This document shows, in pieces, positions 32,935-41,692 of a stretch of DNA of 64,000 nt. Source of the stretch: Acidovorax sp. 107 (GTDB lineage Bacteria; Pseudomonadota; Gammaproteobacteria; Burkholderiales; Burkholderiaceae_C); assembly GCF_003058055.1 (NCBI RefSeq), contig NZ_QBTZ01000001.1, positions 2,234,501 to 2,298,500 on the forward strand, given 5' to 3'. The notes under the pieces were generated by a model. That model saw only the letters and a program-made list of their open reading frames with translations. It made no database searches and was not told the DNA's origin. Position 1 is the stretch's first letter, and every line of letters starts with the position of its first letter. The position numbers and the translations under genes were made by a program.

Positions 32935-33941
32935 GGCAGCACGCTCACCACCACCTTGCCACAGGCACGGCCCTCAGCGACCAGGGCGTGTGCCGCTTCG
33001 GCCGTATCCAGCGTGAAGCTGGTCGGGTCGAGCAACGGCACCAGCTGCCCCGCTTCCGCAAGCGTGGTGGCCTGCTCCATGATCTCGCCATGGTGTTCGC
33101 GAAACTCCCCCGTGAGGATGGGAAGCAGCGTGAACACGCCCGAGAACGTCGCACCCCGGAACGACAGTGGCGCCAGCTTGTGGGTGCCCCAGCCCAGTGA
33201 CGTCACCACATGGCCCGAGTAGCGGCGGGCCGCCAAAAACGACGCATCCAGCACCGGTCCACCCACGGTGTCGTAAACGATATCGAAACCCTTGCCGTCG
33301 GTGAACGCATTGACATAGGCCTCGACCGAGGTTGTTTCATGGTCGATGGGCGTCGCGCCCAGGGACCGGATGTAACCAGCCTGCGCCGCCTTGCCCGTGG
33401 CAAACACCTCGGCACCCCGGGCGCGGGCCAGCTGCACGGCCACATGGCCCACGCCCCCGGCGCCGCCATGCACCAACACCTTGTGCCCGCTGCGGACATT
33501 GGCACGGTCCACCAAGCCCTCCCAGGCGGTGATGAAGACCAGCGGCAAGGCCGCTGCCTGGCGCATGGTCAGCCGGCCTGGCTTGTGGGCCAACAGGCGG
33601 GCATCCACGACGGCGTACTGCGCCAGGCTGCCTTGCAGCCCGCCGATGCCGCCGGTAAAGCCATACACCGCATCCCCCACCCGGAAGCGAGAGACGCCCT
33701 GCCCCACCTCCTCCACCACGCCGGCGAGGTCCATGCCCAAAACGGCGGGCAGCGGTTGCTGGGCGTGCTCGGCGGCGCCCGCGCGGATCTTGGTGTCCAG
33801 CGGGTTCACGCCGCTGGCGTGGATGCGGACCAGCACCTGGCCCGCGGCGGGCTGCGGCCGGGGCAGCCAGGTGGGGGTCAGTGCGCCGTGGGGGGATGCG
33901 AGCACCAAGGCCTGCATGGTGGGCGTGGATGGGGTGGACAT
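32931..33941 (-). CDS. NADPH:quinone-oxidoreductase-like MDR protein
   Basis: A 336-residue medium-chain oxidoreductase. The GroES-like part shows SGVNPLDTKIRAG and LGMDLAGVVEEVG; the Rossmann part shows VHGGAGGVGHVAVQLARARG at ~160-179. No catalytic zinc cysteines are visible, so it fits the quinone/enoyl reductase branch. It is divergent from a LysR regulator and shares with it a palindromic control region; the NTF2-like gene follows in the same transcript. The substrate is not predictable. Confidence 0.88.
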   Translation of the reverse strand: MSTPSTPTMQALVLASPHGALTPTWLPRPQPAAGQVLVRIHASGVNPLDTKIRAGAAEHAQQPLPAVLGMDLAGVVEEVGQGVSRFRVGDAVYGFTGGIGGLQGSLAQYAVVDARLLAHKPGRLTMRQAAALPLVFITAWEGLVDRANVRSGHKVLVHGGAGGVGHVAVQLARARGAEVFATGKAAQAGYIRSLGATPIDHETTSVEAYVNAFTDGKGFDIVYDTVGGPVLDASFLAARRYSGHVVTSLGWGTHKLAPLSFRGATFSGVFTLLPILTGEFREHHGEIMEQATTLAEAGQLVPLLDPTSFTLDTAEAAHALVAEGRACGKVVVSVLP

Positions 33942-33995
33942 GGCGTTTTCCTTCGTGGGGTTGAACAGTGCCGCCAGTTTTCACCTTTCGCTTTT

Positions 33996-34030
33996 GAATG
34001 AAAAGCCACAAGATTGAAATCTTGTCATTC
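33996..34030. promoter_or_regulatory. Palindromic operator between the quinone reductase and LysR genes
   Basis: ACAAGATT-GA-AATCTTGT (34008-34025) is a perfect eight-base inverted repeat, flanked by GAATGA and TCATTC. It lies just before the LysR start and in the divergent promoter, the usual site of LTTR binding. Confidence 0.6.
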
Positions 34031-34038
34031 ACTTTTGT

Positions 34039-34923
34039 ATGATGCAGCCGATGAACTGGGATGACGTACAGGTGTTCTTGGCCATTGCCCGGCACGGCAC
34101 GCTGGGTGCGGCAGGCCGCGCGCTCAAGCAAAGCCAGCCCACCATGGGCCGCAGGCTGAAGGCCCTGGAGCTTTCTCTGGGCCACACCCTGTTCCAGCGA
34201 ACGTCAGAGGGTTTCGTGTTGACCGACGAGGGCGCTGCCGTCCTGAGCCACGCCGAGGGCATGGAGGCGCAGGCGCTGTCGTTCTCCCGGCAACTGGACG
34301 GTGCCGACCAACAACTGGAAGGCGGCCTGCGGGTATCGACCTCCGACTGGTTTGGTCTGCATGTGCTGACGCCGCTCTGTGCAGCGTTTACCAACGAACA
34401 CCCCCGGGTCACGATCGAATTGCTGACCGATGCGCGCCTGTTCAGCCTGGCACGCCGCGAGGCCGATCTGGTGGCACGCATCGTTCCCTTTGACGAGCCC
34501 GATGTCATACAGCGTCGGCTGATGCATGTGCCCTACGCGCTGTACAAGCAGCGTGGTGCAGACATGCCCACGGACGATGCGGACGTTCGCCTCATCACGA
34601 TGGACCTGGGCTTCAGCGAGATGCCCGATGCCGCGTGGTTGCGCGAGGCCTTTCCGTCGGCGCGCATCGCTTTCCGCAGCAACAACCGGCACGTGCAGGC
34701 CATGGCCTGCGCATCTGGGGCGGGCCTGGCCGTGCTGCCCTGCCCCCTGGGGGATTCACACCCGGGACTGCAAAGGCTGGAGGGCGCCAGTTCACCGCCT
34801 GGGCGTGACGTCTGGCTGGGTTACCACCGGGATTTGCGCAGGCTGCCCAGGCTGCACGCACTGGTCGATTGGCTCATGCAAAGCCTCCATCCGGACCTCC
34901 ATGAGGAGACGGTAAAGGGCTGA
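34039..34923 (+). CDS. LysR-family regulator divergent from the quinone reductase
   Basis: A 294-residue LTTR with the helix-turn-helix at residues ~5-65 (MNWDDVQVFLAIARHGTLGA, QSQPTMGRRLKALELSLG). The effector domain is shortish and of the type found in regulators of single adjacent oxidoreductase genes. Starts at 34039, 34042 or 34051 are all possible. The divergent gene pair and the palindrome between them point to local control of the quinone-reductase transcript. Confidence 0.88.
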   Translation: MMQPMNWDDVQVFLAIARHGTLGAAGRALKQSQPTMGRRLKALELSLGHTLFQRTSEGFVLTDEGAAVLSHAEGMEAQALSFSRQLDGADQQLEGGLRVSTSDWFGLHVLTPLCAAFTNEHPRVTIELLTDARLFSLARREADLVARIVPFDEPDVIQRRLMHVPYALYKQRGADMPTDDADVRLITMDLGFSEMPDAAWLREAFPSARIAFRSNNRHVQAMACASGAGLAVLPCPLGDSHPGLQRLEGASSPPGRDVWLGYHRDLRRLPRLHALVDWLMQSLHPDLHEETVKG

Positions 34924-35107
34924 CGACGAAGCGCGAAGCCAACGTGCCCGGTGGTACAAGGCGAGCCGGACACCCGTCCTGGCAAGGCGGTGAAGGCAGG
35001 CTGCTTGGGGCCGCGCGGCGGGCCTCACCACGCACCGTGCCCCGGGTGGGGCCCATAGCTGCAGTGCGCAGGCCCAGCGCCTCTCTGGCCGAGGCCCGGG
35101 TTCCGCA

Positions 35108-36067
35108 TCAGGCCCCCCGGTCGCTGTCGATCCCCGTGCCGCCGCCCGGCTGCATGGCCTGCCTCACCATATCGGGCGTGAGCGTGGGAACAAAACTCTC
35201 GATGAAGTGGTACGCATACCCGCGCAGCCACGCGCCGCGCCGCAGGCCAAGGCGGGTGAGATTGACCTCGAACAGATGGCCCGCATCGATGAGGCGCAGG
35301 TGCCGGTCACGGTCTTCATCGACCGCGATGGAGGCCACAATGCCCACGCCCATGTCCAGTTCCACATAGGTCTTGATCACATCCGCGTCCATAGCGGTGA
35401 GCACGATGTCCGGCGCCAGGCCCGCGCGAGCGAAGGCGGTGTCGATGTGGGCACGACCGGTGTAGCCCAGCTCGTAAGTGATGATGGGGTGCTCTGCCAG
35501 TTGCTCCAGCGTCACGGGGCCCGGGCTGGCCAGCAGCGGGTGGCCCGGGGGCACCACGATGCTGTGCGTCCAGCGGTAGCACGGCAGGGTGACCAGGGCT
35601 TCATAACCGGCCAGCGCCTCGGTGGCCACGCCGATGTCGGCCTCGCCAGACAGCAGCATCTCGGCCACCTGGCGCGGCGAGCCCTGGTGCAGGTGCAGCG
35701 ATACCTGCGGGAACAACGCCCGAAAGTCGCGCACCACCTGGGGCAGCGCATACCGCGCCTGCGAATGCGTGGCCGCCACCGACAGGCGCCCCTGTGCGCT
35801 GTCGCTGAAGTCCTGGCCGGCGCGCCTGAGGTTGTCGGCCTCCAGCAGCAGGCGCTCTACCGTGGGCAACAGCACTTCGCCGGGCGGTGTCAGGCCCGTG
35901 AGGCGCTTGCCCGCCCGCACAAAAATCTCCACGCCCAGCTCTTCTTCCAGCTCGCGGATCTGGCGGCTCACCCCGGGTTGAGAGGTGTGCAGGATGTGGG
36001 CCACTTCGGTCAGGTTGAAGCCCCGCCGCACGGTTTCGCGCACAGAGCGCAGTTGCTGAAAGTTCAT
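35108..36067 (-). CDS. CysB-type LysR regulator
   Basis: A 319-residue LTTR of the CysB/Cbl group. The N-terminus MNFQQLRSVRETVRRGFNLT and the helix HTSQPGVSRQIRELEEELG are close to the CysB signature. The longer frame to 36088 lacks support. CysB-type proteins activate sulfate and sulfonate assimilation when acetylserine builds up under sulfur starvation. The adjacent sulfatase and sulfonate-type transporters make it the likely regulator of the sulfur genes here. Only one such regulator is seen in the window, so whether it acts as CysB or as an accessory Cbl/SsuR cannot be decided. Confidence 0.88.
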   Translation of the reverse strand: MNFQQLRSVRETVRRGFNLTEVAHILHTSQPGVSRQIRELEEELGVEIFVRAGKRLTGLTPPGEVLLPTVERLLLEADNLRRAGQDFSDSAQGRLSVAATHSQARYALPQVVRDFRALFPQVSLHLHQGSPRQVAEMLLSGEADIGVATEALAGYEALVTLPCYRWTHSIVVPPGHPLLASPGPVTLEQLAEHPIITYELGYTGRAHIDTAFARAGLAPDIVLTAMDADVIKTYVELDMGVGIVASIAVDEDRDRHLRLIDAGHLFEVNLTRLGLRRGAWLRGYAYHFIESFVPTLTPDMVRQAMQPGGGTGIDSDRGA

Positions 36068-36177
36068 GAATGAAAAGCCGCTCCCCAATGTCCACGTGAC
36101 TGCCTCCTGTCACGGCCCATGATGGCGACGGCCCATGCGGCCAGAAGCCATAGGGCCCATGAGGCAGAGGGCTCGCA

Positions 36178-36236
36178 GATACTATGTTTTTGATAGCATA
36201 AAGCGCATATTTCACTAGCGCATCAGTCACTTTTCT
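36178..36236. repeat. Intergenic repeat family 1, copy 3
   Basis: It contains ATACTATGTTTTTGATAGC, AAAGCGCATATTTCACTAGC and GCATCAGTCACTTTTC. It lies in the gap between the sulfatase stop and the CysB-type regulator. Confidence 0.7.
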
Positions 36237-36260
36237 TTGGATTTCTGCCAAACAGGCGCC

Positions 36261-37607
36261 TCACATGCCCCGTTGGGACAGGTCGGGCACGTAGCGGTCC
36301 GCCTGGATGTCGGGCGACAGGCCGTGGGTGATGACCTCGTCGGTGATGGGCAGGAACTGCGCGTTCCACTGCTCCCACGCCGTGCGCAGGCGCTCAAACA
36401 CATCGGGGTGCTTGTGGCGCAGGTTGGCGCGCTCCAGCGAGTCAGCTTCCACGTCGAACAGAAACTCGTTGTCGTTGATGCGCAGGTACTTGAAGCGGCC
36501 CTCGCGCACAGCGCGCTGGCGCTGCGACTTGTAGCGCCAGAACAGCGTGCGCGGGTGTGCGGGCGCGTCGCCCAGCAGCACGGGCAGGATGTTCTCGCCA
36601 TCGGGCAGGTAGTCGGCATCGGGCGCCACGCCCGCAGCGGCCAACAGCGTGGGCAGCCAGTCCATGGTGGCGGTGACCTGCTCGCTCACCTGCGGGGCAA
36701 TGCGCGCGGGCCAGCGCAGCAGCGTAGGCACGCGGATGCCGCCTTCGAGCAACTCGGTCTTCTGGCCGGTGAAGGGCCAGGTCTTGGAAAAGCGCTCGCC
36801 GCCGTTGTCGCTGGTGAACACCACGATGGTGTTGTCGGCCAGGCCTTGCGCCTTTAGGGCGCCCAGCACCTGGCCCACGGCCTTGTCGAGCGAGCGCACC
36901 ATGCGCGCATAGGTGGCCAAGTTGCCGCCGTCGTAGTGAAACAGGTCCTTCAGGCCCAGCGAAATCTCTTCGTCCTCCGGACCCACCCAGGGCCAGTGCG
37001 GCGCGGTGAAGTGCAGCGACAAAAAGAACGGCTGGGCCGCGCTGCGCTCGCCGATCCAGCGCGTGGCCTCGTCGGCCAGCAGCTGGGTGTAGTAGCCCAC
37101 GCGCTCCACCGGCACTTCGCCTTCGTACAAATCGCGCGCCACGGCATCGCCCACGCCGGGTTTGTGGGTGAAGTAATCAATGGCACCGCCGTAGTTGCCA
37201 AAGAAGCGGTCGTAGCCACTTTTGAGCGGGCCGAACGTGGGCAGGCTGCCCAGGTGCCACTTGCCAATCAGCGCCGTGTCATAGCCCGCGTCGCGCAGCA
37301 GCGAGGGCAGCGTGGGGTGCTCGGGCGGCAGGCCATGCACATGGGCCTTGCGCACCAGGGGTTCTTCCAGGCCGCCACGCAGGCGGTACTGGTAGCGCCC
37401 GGTGATCAGCGCAAACCGCGTGGCCGAGCACACGGCCGAGTTGGCATAGGCCTGCGTGAAGCGCACGCCCTCGCCCGCCAGCGTATCGAGGTGCGGCGTG
37501 GCGAAGTCGGCCTGGCCGTACACGCTCAGGTCGGCCCAGCCCAGGTCGTCGGCCAGGATGAAGACGATGTTGGGCGCTTGTGTGGAAGCGGAGGCGGCGG
37601 TGCTCAT
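36261..37607 (-). CDS. atsA: Arylsulfatase-type sulfatase, cytoplasmic
   Basis: A 448-residue type I sulfatase that hydrolyses sulfate esters. Metal ligands Asp20-Asp21 (LADDLGWAD) and the later TSDNGGE are present, with KWHLG in between. The modified residue is Cys60 in CSATRFALITGR, the C-x-A-x-R variant of the formylglycine motif, so it needs an aerobic formylglycine-generating enzyme. No signal peptide is present, which matches Pseudomonas AtsA, where the ester is first imported. The ATG at 37607 overlaps the stop of the receptor gene (ATGA), tying the enzyme to the ABC importer. Confidence 0.88.
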   Translation of the reverse strand: MSTAASASTQAPNIVFILADDLGWADLSVYGQADFATPHLDTLAGEGVRFTQAYANSAVCSATRFALITGRYQYRLRGGLEEPLVRKAHVHGLPPEHPTLPSLLRDAGYDTALIGKWHLGSLPTFGPLKSGYDRFFGNYGGAIDYFTHKPGVGDAVARDLYEGEVPVERVGYYTQLLADEATRWIGERSAAQPFFLSLHFTAPHWPWVGPEDEEISLGLKDLFHYDGGNLATYARMVRSLDKAVGQVLGALKAQGLADNTIVVFTSDNGGERFSKTWPFTGQKTELLEGGIRVPTLLRWPARIAPQVSEQVTATMDWLPTLLAAAGVAPDADYLPDGENILPVLLGDAPAHPRTLFWRYKSQRQRAVREGRFKYLRINDNEFLFDVEADSLERANLRHKHPDVFERLRTAWEQWNAQFLPITDEVITHGLSPDIQADRYVPDLSQRGM

Positions 37608-38698
37608 GCCGCCCCCTTGGCCTTGCCAGCGGCATCGGTCTCGCGCCACTGCTTGTCGAGCTTGAGGTCCTTCACAGCCTGCTGCACGAAGGCGGGCTGG
37701 AACCAGGCCTTCACATCAAAGGTCTGGCGGATCAGCCCCAGTTTGACGCCGTCATCCAGCACGCCCTGGTAACCGGCGATGAAGCCCTCATCCAGCAGCG
37801 GCGAGTAGCGCGCTTTGAGGTTGTCGCCTGCCAGCTCCTCGCGGAACGACAGCTCGGGGTTGCCGCTGTTGTCGGCGTAGAGCTTGATGAGCGCTTCGCG
37901 GTTGCTCTCTTGCGAAGACCAGTGGGCGGCGCGCACCAACTGGGTCACCAGGCGCTGGGTGAGCTGCGGGTTCTGCGTGGCGAAGTCCTCGGTGGCCAGA
38001 ATGCCGGAGTTGATGGTGTAGTCGGGCCCCCGGCCCTTGGTGCTCAGCGCAATCTGCGCGCCCTGCGCCTTGAGCAGGAACAGGTCCGAGCCGCCAAACG
38101 TGGCATCGATCTGCCCGGCCACCACGGCGGCCTTGGACGTGGGCCAGTCCATGTTGATGAGTTTGACGTCCTTTTCGGTCAGGCCCGCTGCGGCCAGCAG
38201 GTTGTCGAATGTGCGCTGGTAGGCCGTACCCTTGAGCACCGTGACCTTCTTGCCCTTGAGGTCGGCCACCGTCTTGATGCTCACGCCCGGCGCCGTGGCC
38301 AGGTAGCTGTTGCTGCCCCGCCCCGTGGCCGCAACGAAGCGGGTGGGCAGGCCGCGCGCGCGGCCGATGACTGCAGCCAGGTCGCCCAGCGAGACGATGT
38401 CGATCTGCTTGGCCGACAGCGCCTCGTGCACGGCCGGGCCTGCGCCACGAAAGAAGTTCCACTCGATCTTGATGCCGTCCTTGGCAAATTCATCTTCGAG
38501 CCACTTGTTGGCCTGCAGCACCGCAAACACGCTGCCGCCCGGCGAGGGCTTGCCGGCCGTGCCCAGGTCGGGCGAGCCGATGCGGATGACCTTGGCAGGC
38601 GACTGGGCGCGCAGCACCAGAGGGGCGGCCAATGTGGCAGCGCCAGCCACCAGCAGCGAGCGGCGGGTGGAGAAAACGGAGGAGTTCTTTTGTGTCAT
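37604..38698 (-). CDS. atsR: ABC-importer receptor for sulfate esters or sulfonates (AtsR/SsuA type)
   Basis: A 364-residue periplasmic receptor of the NMT1/SsuA family. It has a twin-arginine-like signal (STRRSLLVAGAATLA) cleaved near LRAQS. The mature part shows VIRIGSPDLGTAGKP, WNFFRGAGPAVHEALSAKQI and SLGDLAAVIGRARGLPTRFV, the ligand-cleft segments of this family. It is followed by the sulfatase and preceded by the ATPase and two permease genes. By analogy with AtsR it would bind sulfate esters. AtsR is inferred from context, not from ligand residues. Confidence 0.83.
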   Translation of the reverse strand: MTQKNSSVFSTRRSLLVAGAATLAAPLVLRAQSPAKVIRIGSPDLGTAGKPSPGGSVFAVLQANKWLEDEFAKDGIKIEWNFFRGAGPAVHEALSAKQIDIVSLGDLAAVIGRARGLPTRFVAATGRGSNSYLATAPGVSIKTVADLKGKKVTVLKGTAYQRTFDNLLAAAGLTEKDVKLINMDWPTSKAAVVAGQIDATFGGSDLFLLKAQGAQIALSTKGRGPDYTINSGILATEDFATQNPQLTQRLVTQLVRAAHWSSQESNREALIKLYADNSGNPELSFREELAGDNLKARYSPLLDEGFIAGYQGVLDDGVKLGLIRQTFDVKAWFQPAFVQQAVKDLKLDKQWRETDAAGKAKGAA

Positions 38699-38734
38699 GG
38701 GAATCTCGGGAATCAGAAAAGGGAGAACAAAAAA

Positions 38735-39568
38735 TCAAACGGCAAACTGCCATTGCGCGGCAGGCGCCAACTGCTCGCCACGTTTGAGCGGTGGCTCGGC
38801 CAGGTCAGCCGCCGGGTGGCCGGAAAACTCGCGCAGCACGCTGTCCTTGATGGCGGTAAACGCATGCGAGGTGCGCTCGCGCGGATGGGGCAGTCCCACC
38901 GGCACGGTGCGGCGGATGCGGCCGGGGCGCGGCTCCATCACCACCACGCGGTCGCCCAGGTACACGGCCTCTTCCACGTCGTGGGTCACCAAAATCATGG
39001 TGATGCCCTCTTGCTGCCAGATGCGGTGCAGCTCCTGCTGCAGGTGGGCGCGGGTCATGGCGTCGAGTGCGCCAAAGGGCTCGTCCAGCAGCAGGATGTC
39101 GGGCCGGTTGACCAGCGCCCGCGCAATCGCCACGCGCTGCGACATGCCGCCCGAGAGCTGGTGCGGGTAGGCCGTTTCAAACCCCTGCAGCCCCACCAGC
39201 GCAATGTGCTCGTGCACGGTGGCGCGCTGCTGGCCTTCGGTCAGGCTGGAGTTGAGCAGGCCCAGCGCCACGTTCTTCTCGACCGTGAGCCAGGGGAACA
39301 GGCGGTGCTCCTGGAACACGATGCCCCGGTTCAGGCTGGTGCCCACAATGCGCTGGCCGTTGAGCAGGATCTCGCCCTGGTAGTCGCCCTCCAGGCCAAT
39401 CACCAGCCGCAGCAGCGTGGACTTGCCGCAGCCGCTCGACCCGACGATGCTCACGAATTCACCAGGCTCGATGGTGAGGTGGATGTCCTGCAGCACGGGC
39501 AGGGCTTCGCCCTTGACCTCGTACTGCTTGTTCAGGCCGCGAATGGCCAGGGTACCGGCGTGTGCCAT
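38735..39568 (-). CDS. atsC: ABC-transporter ATPase of the sulfate-ester/sulfonate importer
   Basis: A 277-residue ATPase of the nitrate/sulfonate/taurine (SsuB/TauB) family. Walker A is GSSGCGKST, the signature is LSGGMSQRVAIARAL, Walker B is ILLLDEPFGALD and the switch His is in VTHDVEEAVYLGDRV. The start at 39568 has AAGGAA; the 12 extra codons upstream are not needed. It is the only ATPase gene in this transporter block and would have to serve both permeases. Confidence 0.9.
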   Translation of the reverse strand: MAHAGTLAIRGLNKQYEVKGEALPVLQDIHLTIEPGEFVSIVGSSGCGKSTLLRLVIGLEGDYQGEILLNGQRIVGTSLNRGIVFQEHRLFPWLTVEKNVALGLLNSSLTEGQQRATVHEHIALVGLQGFETAYPHQLSGGMSQRVAIARALVNRPDILLLDEPFGALDAMTRAHLQQELHRIWQQEGITMILVTHDVEEAVYLGDRVVVMEPRPGRIRRTVPVGLPHPRERTSHAFTAIKDSVLREFSGHPAADLAEPPLKRGEQLAPAAQWQFAV

Positions 39569-39612
39569 GGTGTATTCCTTTTCAAATGACGTTGTTCTCA
39601 GCAATGGCCCTC

Positions 39613-39710
39613 AACTGGCGCGGCCCAGGCCAGTGCCCCCGGGGAGCTGGCTTTGCCAGGCCCCTGGGAGCGTCCCCCTGAGGGGGATGGCGCGCAGCGC
39701 CTCAGGGGGC
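39613..39710 (-). repeat. Intergenic repeat family 2, copy 1
   Basis: Read on the minus strand it runs GCCCCCTGAGGCGCTGCG, CAGGGGGACGC, then CCTGGGCCGCGCCAGT. The same order and length occur at 43939-44035 on the plus strand. It fills the gap between the permease and ATPase genes. Confidence 0.75.
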
Positions 39711-40520
39711 TCAATACCTTGCGATCGTGCTGTCGCGCCAAGCCAGCAGGCGCTTTTCCAGCGCGGCCAGCAGCGCGTTCAGGGCGAAGCCCACCAGGCC
39801 CACCACCACCACGCCAAACAGCACCAGATCCATCCAGAAGTGCTCGCGCCCGTCGATGAGCGTGTTGCCAATGCCCTTGCCCGAGGCCAGCAGGTATTCG
39901 GCCCCCAGCGTGGCCAGCCAGCTGTAGATGAGCGACAGTTGGATGCCGGTGAACAGCGAGGGTGCCGCCGCTGGCGCCACCACGCGGCGCAGCGTTTGCC
40001 ACACGCTGAACTCGTACACGCGGGCCACCTCCAGGTATTCGCGCGGCACGCTGCGCAGGCCCTCCAGCGTGTTGAGCACCACGGGGAAGAACGCCGCCAT
40101 TGCAACGAACGCGATCTTTGCGGCATCGCCCAGGCCAAACCACATCGACAGCATCGGAATCCACGCAAACAGCGAGATCTGTTTGAGCGTGTGGAAGGTG
40201 GGCCCCACCAGCCGCTCGGCCCAGCGCGACCAGCCCAGCAGCGCCCCCATCGCCAGCCCGATGCTGGAGCCGATCACAAACCCCCAGGCCATGCGCCACA
40301 GGCTGGCCGACAAGGCCACCCACAGTTCACCACTGACGACCTGGCCCACGCCGCGCTGCCACACGGCCAGCGGCGACACCAGCAGAGGCGAATCGGACGC
40401 GCCCGAGGCCACCGCCGCCCACCACACGGCCAAGATCAACACGGGCAGCACCCAGCCCCGCAGGCGTGGAGGCACTTTGTGGAACAGGTTGCGTTGCACG
40501 TTCACAGAAGACATTTGCAC
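39711..40520 (-). CDS. ABC-transporter permease 1 (SsuC/TauC type)
   Basis: A 269-residue inner-membrane permease with six predicted helices and the BPD-type ATPase-coupling loop (EYLEVARVYEFSVWQTLRRV, the EAA motif, followed by PAAAPSLFTGIQLSL). It belongs to the nitrate/sulfonate permease group. It follows permease 2 by only 7 bases. The family-2 repeat separates it from the ATPase gene. Confidence 0.88.
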   Translation of the reverse strand: MQMSSVNVQRNLFHKVPPRLRGWVLPVLILAVWWAAVASGASDSPLLVSPLAVWQRGVGQVVSGELWVALSASLWRMAWGFVIGSSIGLAMGALLGWSRWAERLVGPTFHTLKQISLFAWIPMLSMWFGLGDAAKIAFVAMAAFFPVVLNTLEGLRSVPREYLEVARVYEFSVWQTLRRVVAPAAAPSLFTGIQLSLIYSWLATLGAEYLLASGKGIGNTLIDGREHFWMDLVLFGVVVVGLVGFALNALLAALEKRLLAWRDSTIARY

Positions 40521-40527
40521 ACCCCTT

Positions 40528-41400
40528 TCACAGCCCCGGCTTGCGCCAGCGCAGCAGCCACGCCTCGGACACGGCCAGCAGCTTGTCGATCACAAAACCC
40601 ACGATGCCCACTGCCAGCACGGCGGCCAGCACCACGTCCAGCTGAAAGAGCTGGCGGCCATAGACGATGAGGAACCCGATGCCCTCGGACGATGCCAGCA
40701 GCTCCACCACCACCAGCGCCAGCCAGGCATGGGTGAGCCCATAGCGCACGCCGTTCCAGATGGGCGCCGTGGCTGCCGGAAACACCACCTTGCGCAGCAT
40801 CTGCCAGCGGGTAAAGCCGTACACGCGCGCCACCTCCACCAGCCGGTTGGGCACGTTCTGGATGCCCTGGCAGGTGTTGATGGCTACGGGCACCAGCGCG
40901 GCCTTGGCGATGAGCAGAAACTTCAATGCCTCATCAATGCCCACCACCAGAATCAGCAGCGGAAGCCAGCCGATCACCGGCACCTGGCTGAACGCCTTGA
41001 ACAGCGGAAACACGTAGTCGCGGAAGGTGGGCGAAAGGCCCATGGCACCGCCCAGCAGCAGACCGAGCGACAGGCCAATGCCAAAGCCCGCAAACACGCG
41101 GACCATGCTGATGCGCAGGTGGTCCCACAGCTCGCCACTGGCCAGCAGCTCGCCAAACACCTTGAACACGGCGGCGGGCGGCGGCAGCACCTGCTCGGGC
41201 GCCCAGCCCCAGATGGCCGAGAGCTGCCACAGTGCCAACACGGCCAGCGGAAAAGGCCAAGCCCAGAGCGAGCGCCCTGCCCAGGTCCAGGAAGCCTTAG
41301 TTCTTGCCGCTGCAACGCGGCGCGCGGGCAAGTCCGGCCGCGGCTCCAACGGGTGCGTGGGGCTGGCAGGCCCGGCCGCGTTCAGTGCGGGTATCGCCAT
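40528..41400 (-). CDS. ABC-transporter permease 2 (SsuC/TauC type)
   Basis: A 290-residue permease of the same family as the next gene but clearly diverged; the coupling loop is NRLVEVARVYGFTRWQMLRKV with PAATAPIWNGVRYGL. The ATG at 41400 is preferred because AAAGGA lies about 10 bases before it; 41409 is the alternative. The region upstream (41410-41580) is AT-rich and contains an inverted repeat, so this gene probably starts its own transcript, separate from the receptor gene at 41693. Two permeases could form a heterodimer. Confidence 0.86.
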   Translation of the reverse strand: MAIPALNAAGPASPTHPLEPRPDLPARRVAAARTKASWTWAGRSLWAWPFPLAVLALWQLSAIWGWAPEQVLPPPAAVFKVFGELLASGELWDHLRISMVRVFAGFGIGLSLGLLLGGAMGLSPTFRDYVFPLFKAFSQVPVIGWLPLLILVVGIDEALKFLLIAKAALVPVAINTCQGIQNVPNRLVEVARVYGFTRWQMLRKVVFPAATAPIWNGVRYGLTHAWLALVVVELLASSEGIGFLIVYGRQLFQLDVVLAAVLAVGIVGFVIDKLLAVSEAWLLRWRKPGL

Positions 41401-41461
41401 CTTTTGCATGTCCTTTCGGGTGGAAGAAGTGCTACCGCAGAGGACTGAGCGGGTAACTTCA

Positions 41462-41497
41462 ATAACAACCAAAAGAAATGTAAAAGACGTTTGTTAT
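41462..41497 (-). promoter_or_regulatory. AT-rich promoter with inverted repeat before the permease operon
   Basis: ATAACAA (41462-41468) and TTGTTAT (41491-41497) form an inverted repeat in an A/T-rich stretch 60-100 bases before permease 2. It may be a CysB-type binding site; the sequence does not prove this. Confidence 0.45.
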
Positions 41498-41590
41498 AAA
41501 AATAAATAGTTAATACTCATATGCAATGACAAAGATGTTTGCGGCATGAGCAGCGGTGCAGACGTTATGAGCGGGGCCAGACGCAGGCAC

Positions 41591-41625
41591 AAAAAAACCC
41601 GCCGGGCACTGGGTGCCGGCGGGTT
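41591..41625 (-). terminator. Rho-independent terminator after the second receptor gene
   Basis: A stem of AACCCGCCGG with its complement CCGGCGGGTT around a short GC loop is followed on the minus strand by seven T. It separates the receptor gene (stop at 41693) from the permease operon. Confidence 0.8.
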
Positions 41626-41692
41626 GCAAAGGGCGGTTTTCACCAGCCCGGTCCCCCTACCTAGGATTCCATGCTGCTGACGCAGCGCCCGA

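Noticed and set aside
37580..39589. Plus-strand open frame of 669 codons across the ABC receptor and ATPase
   Set aside because: It is a shadow of two clear ABC-transporter genes, with no motif of its own.
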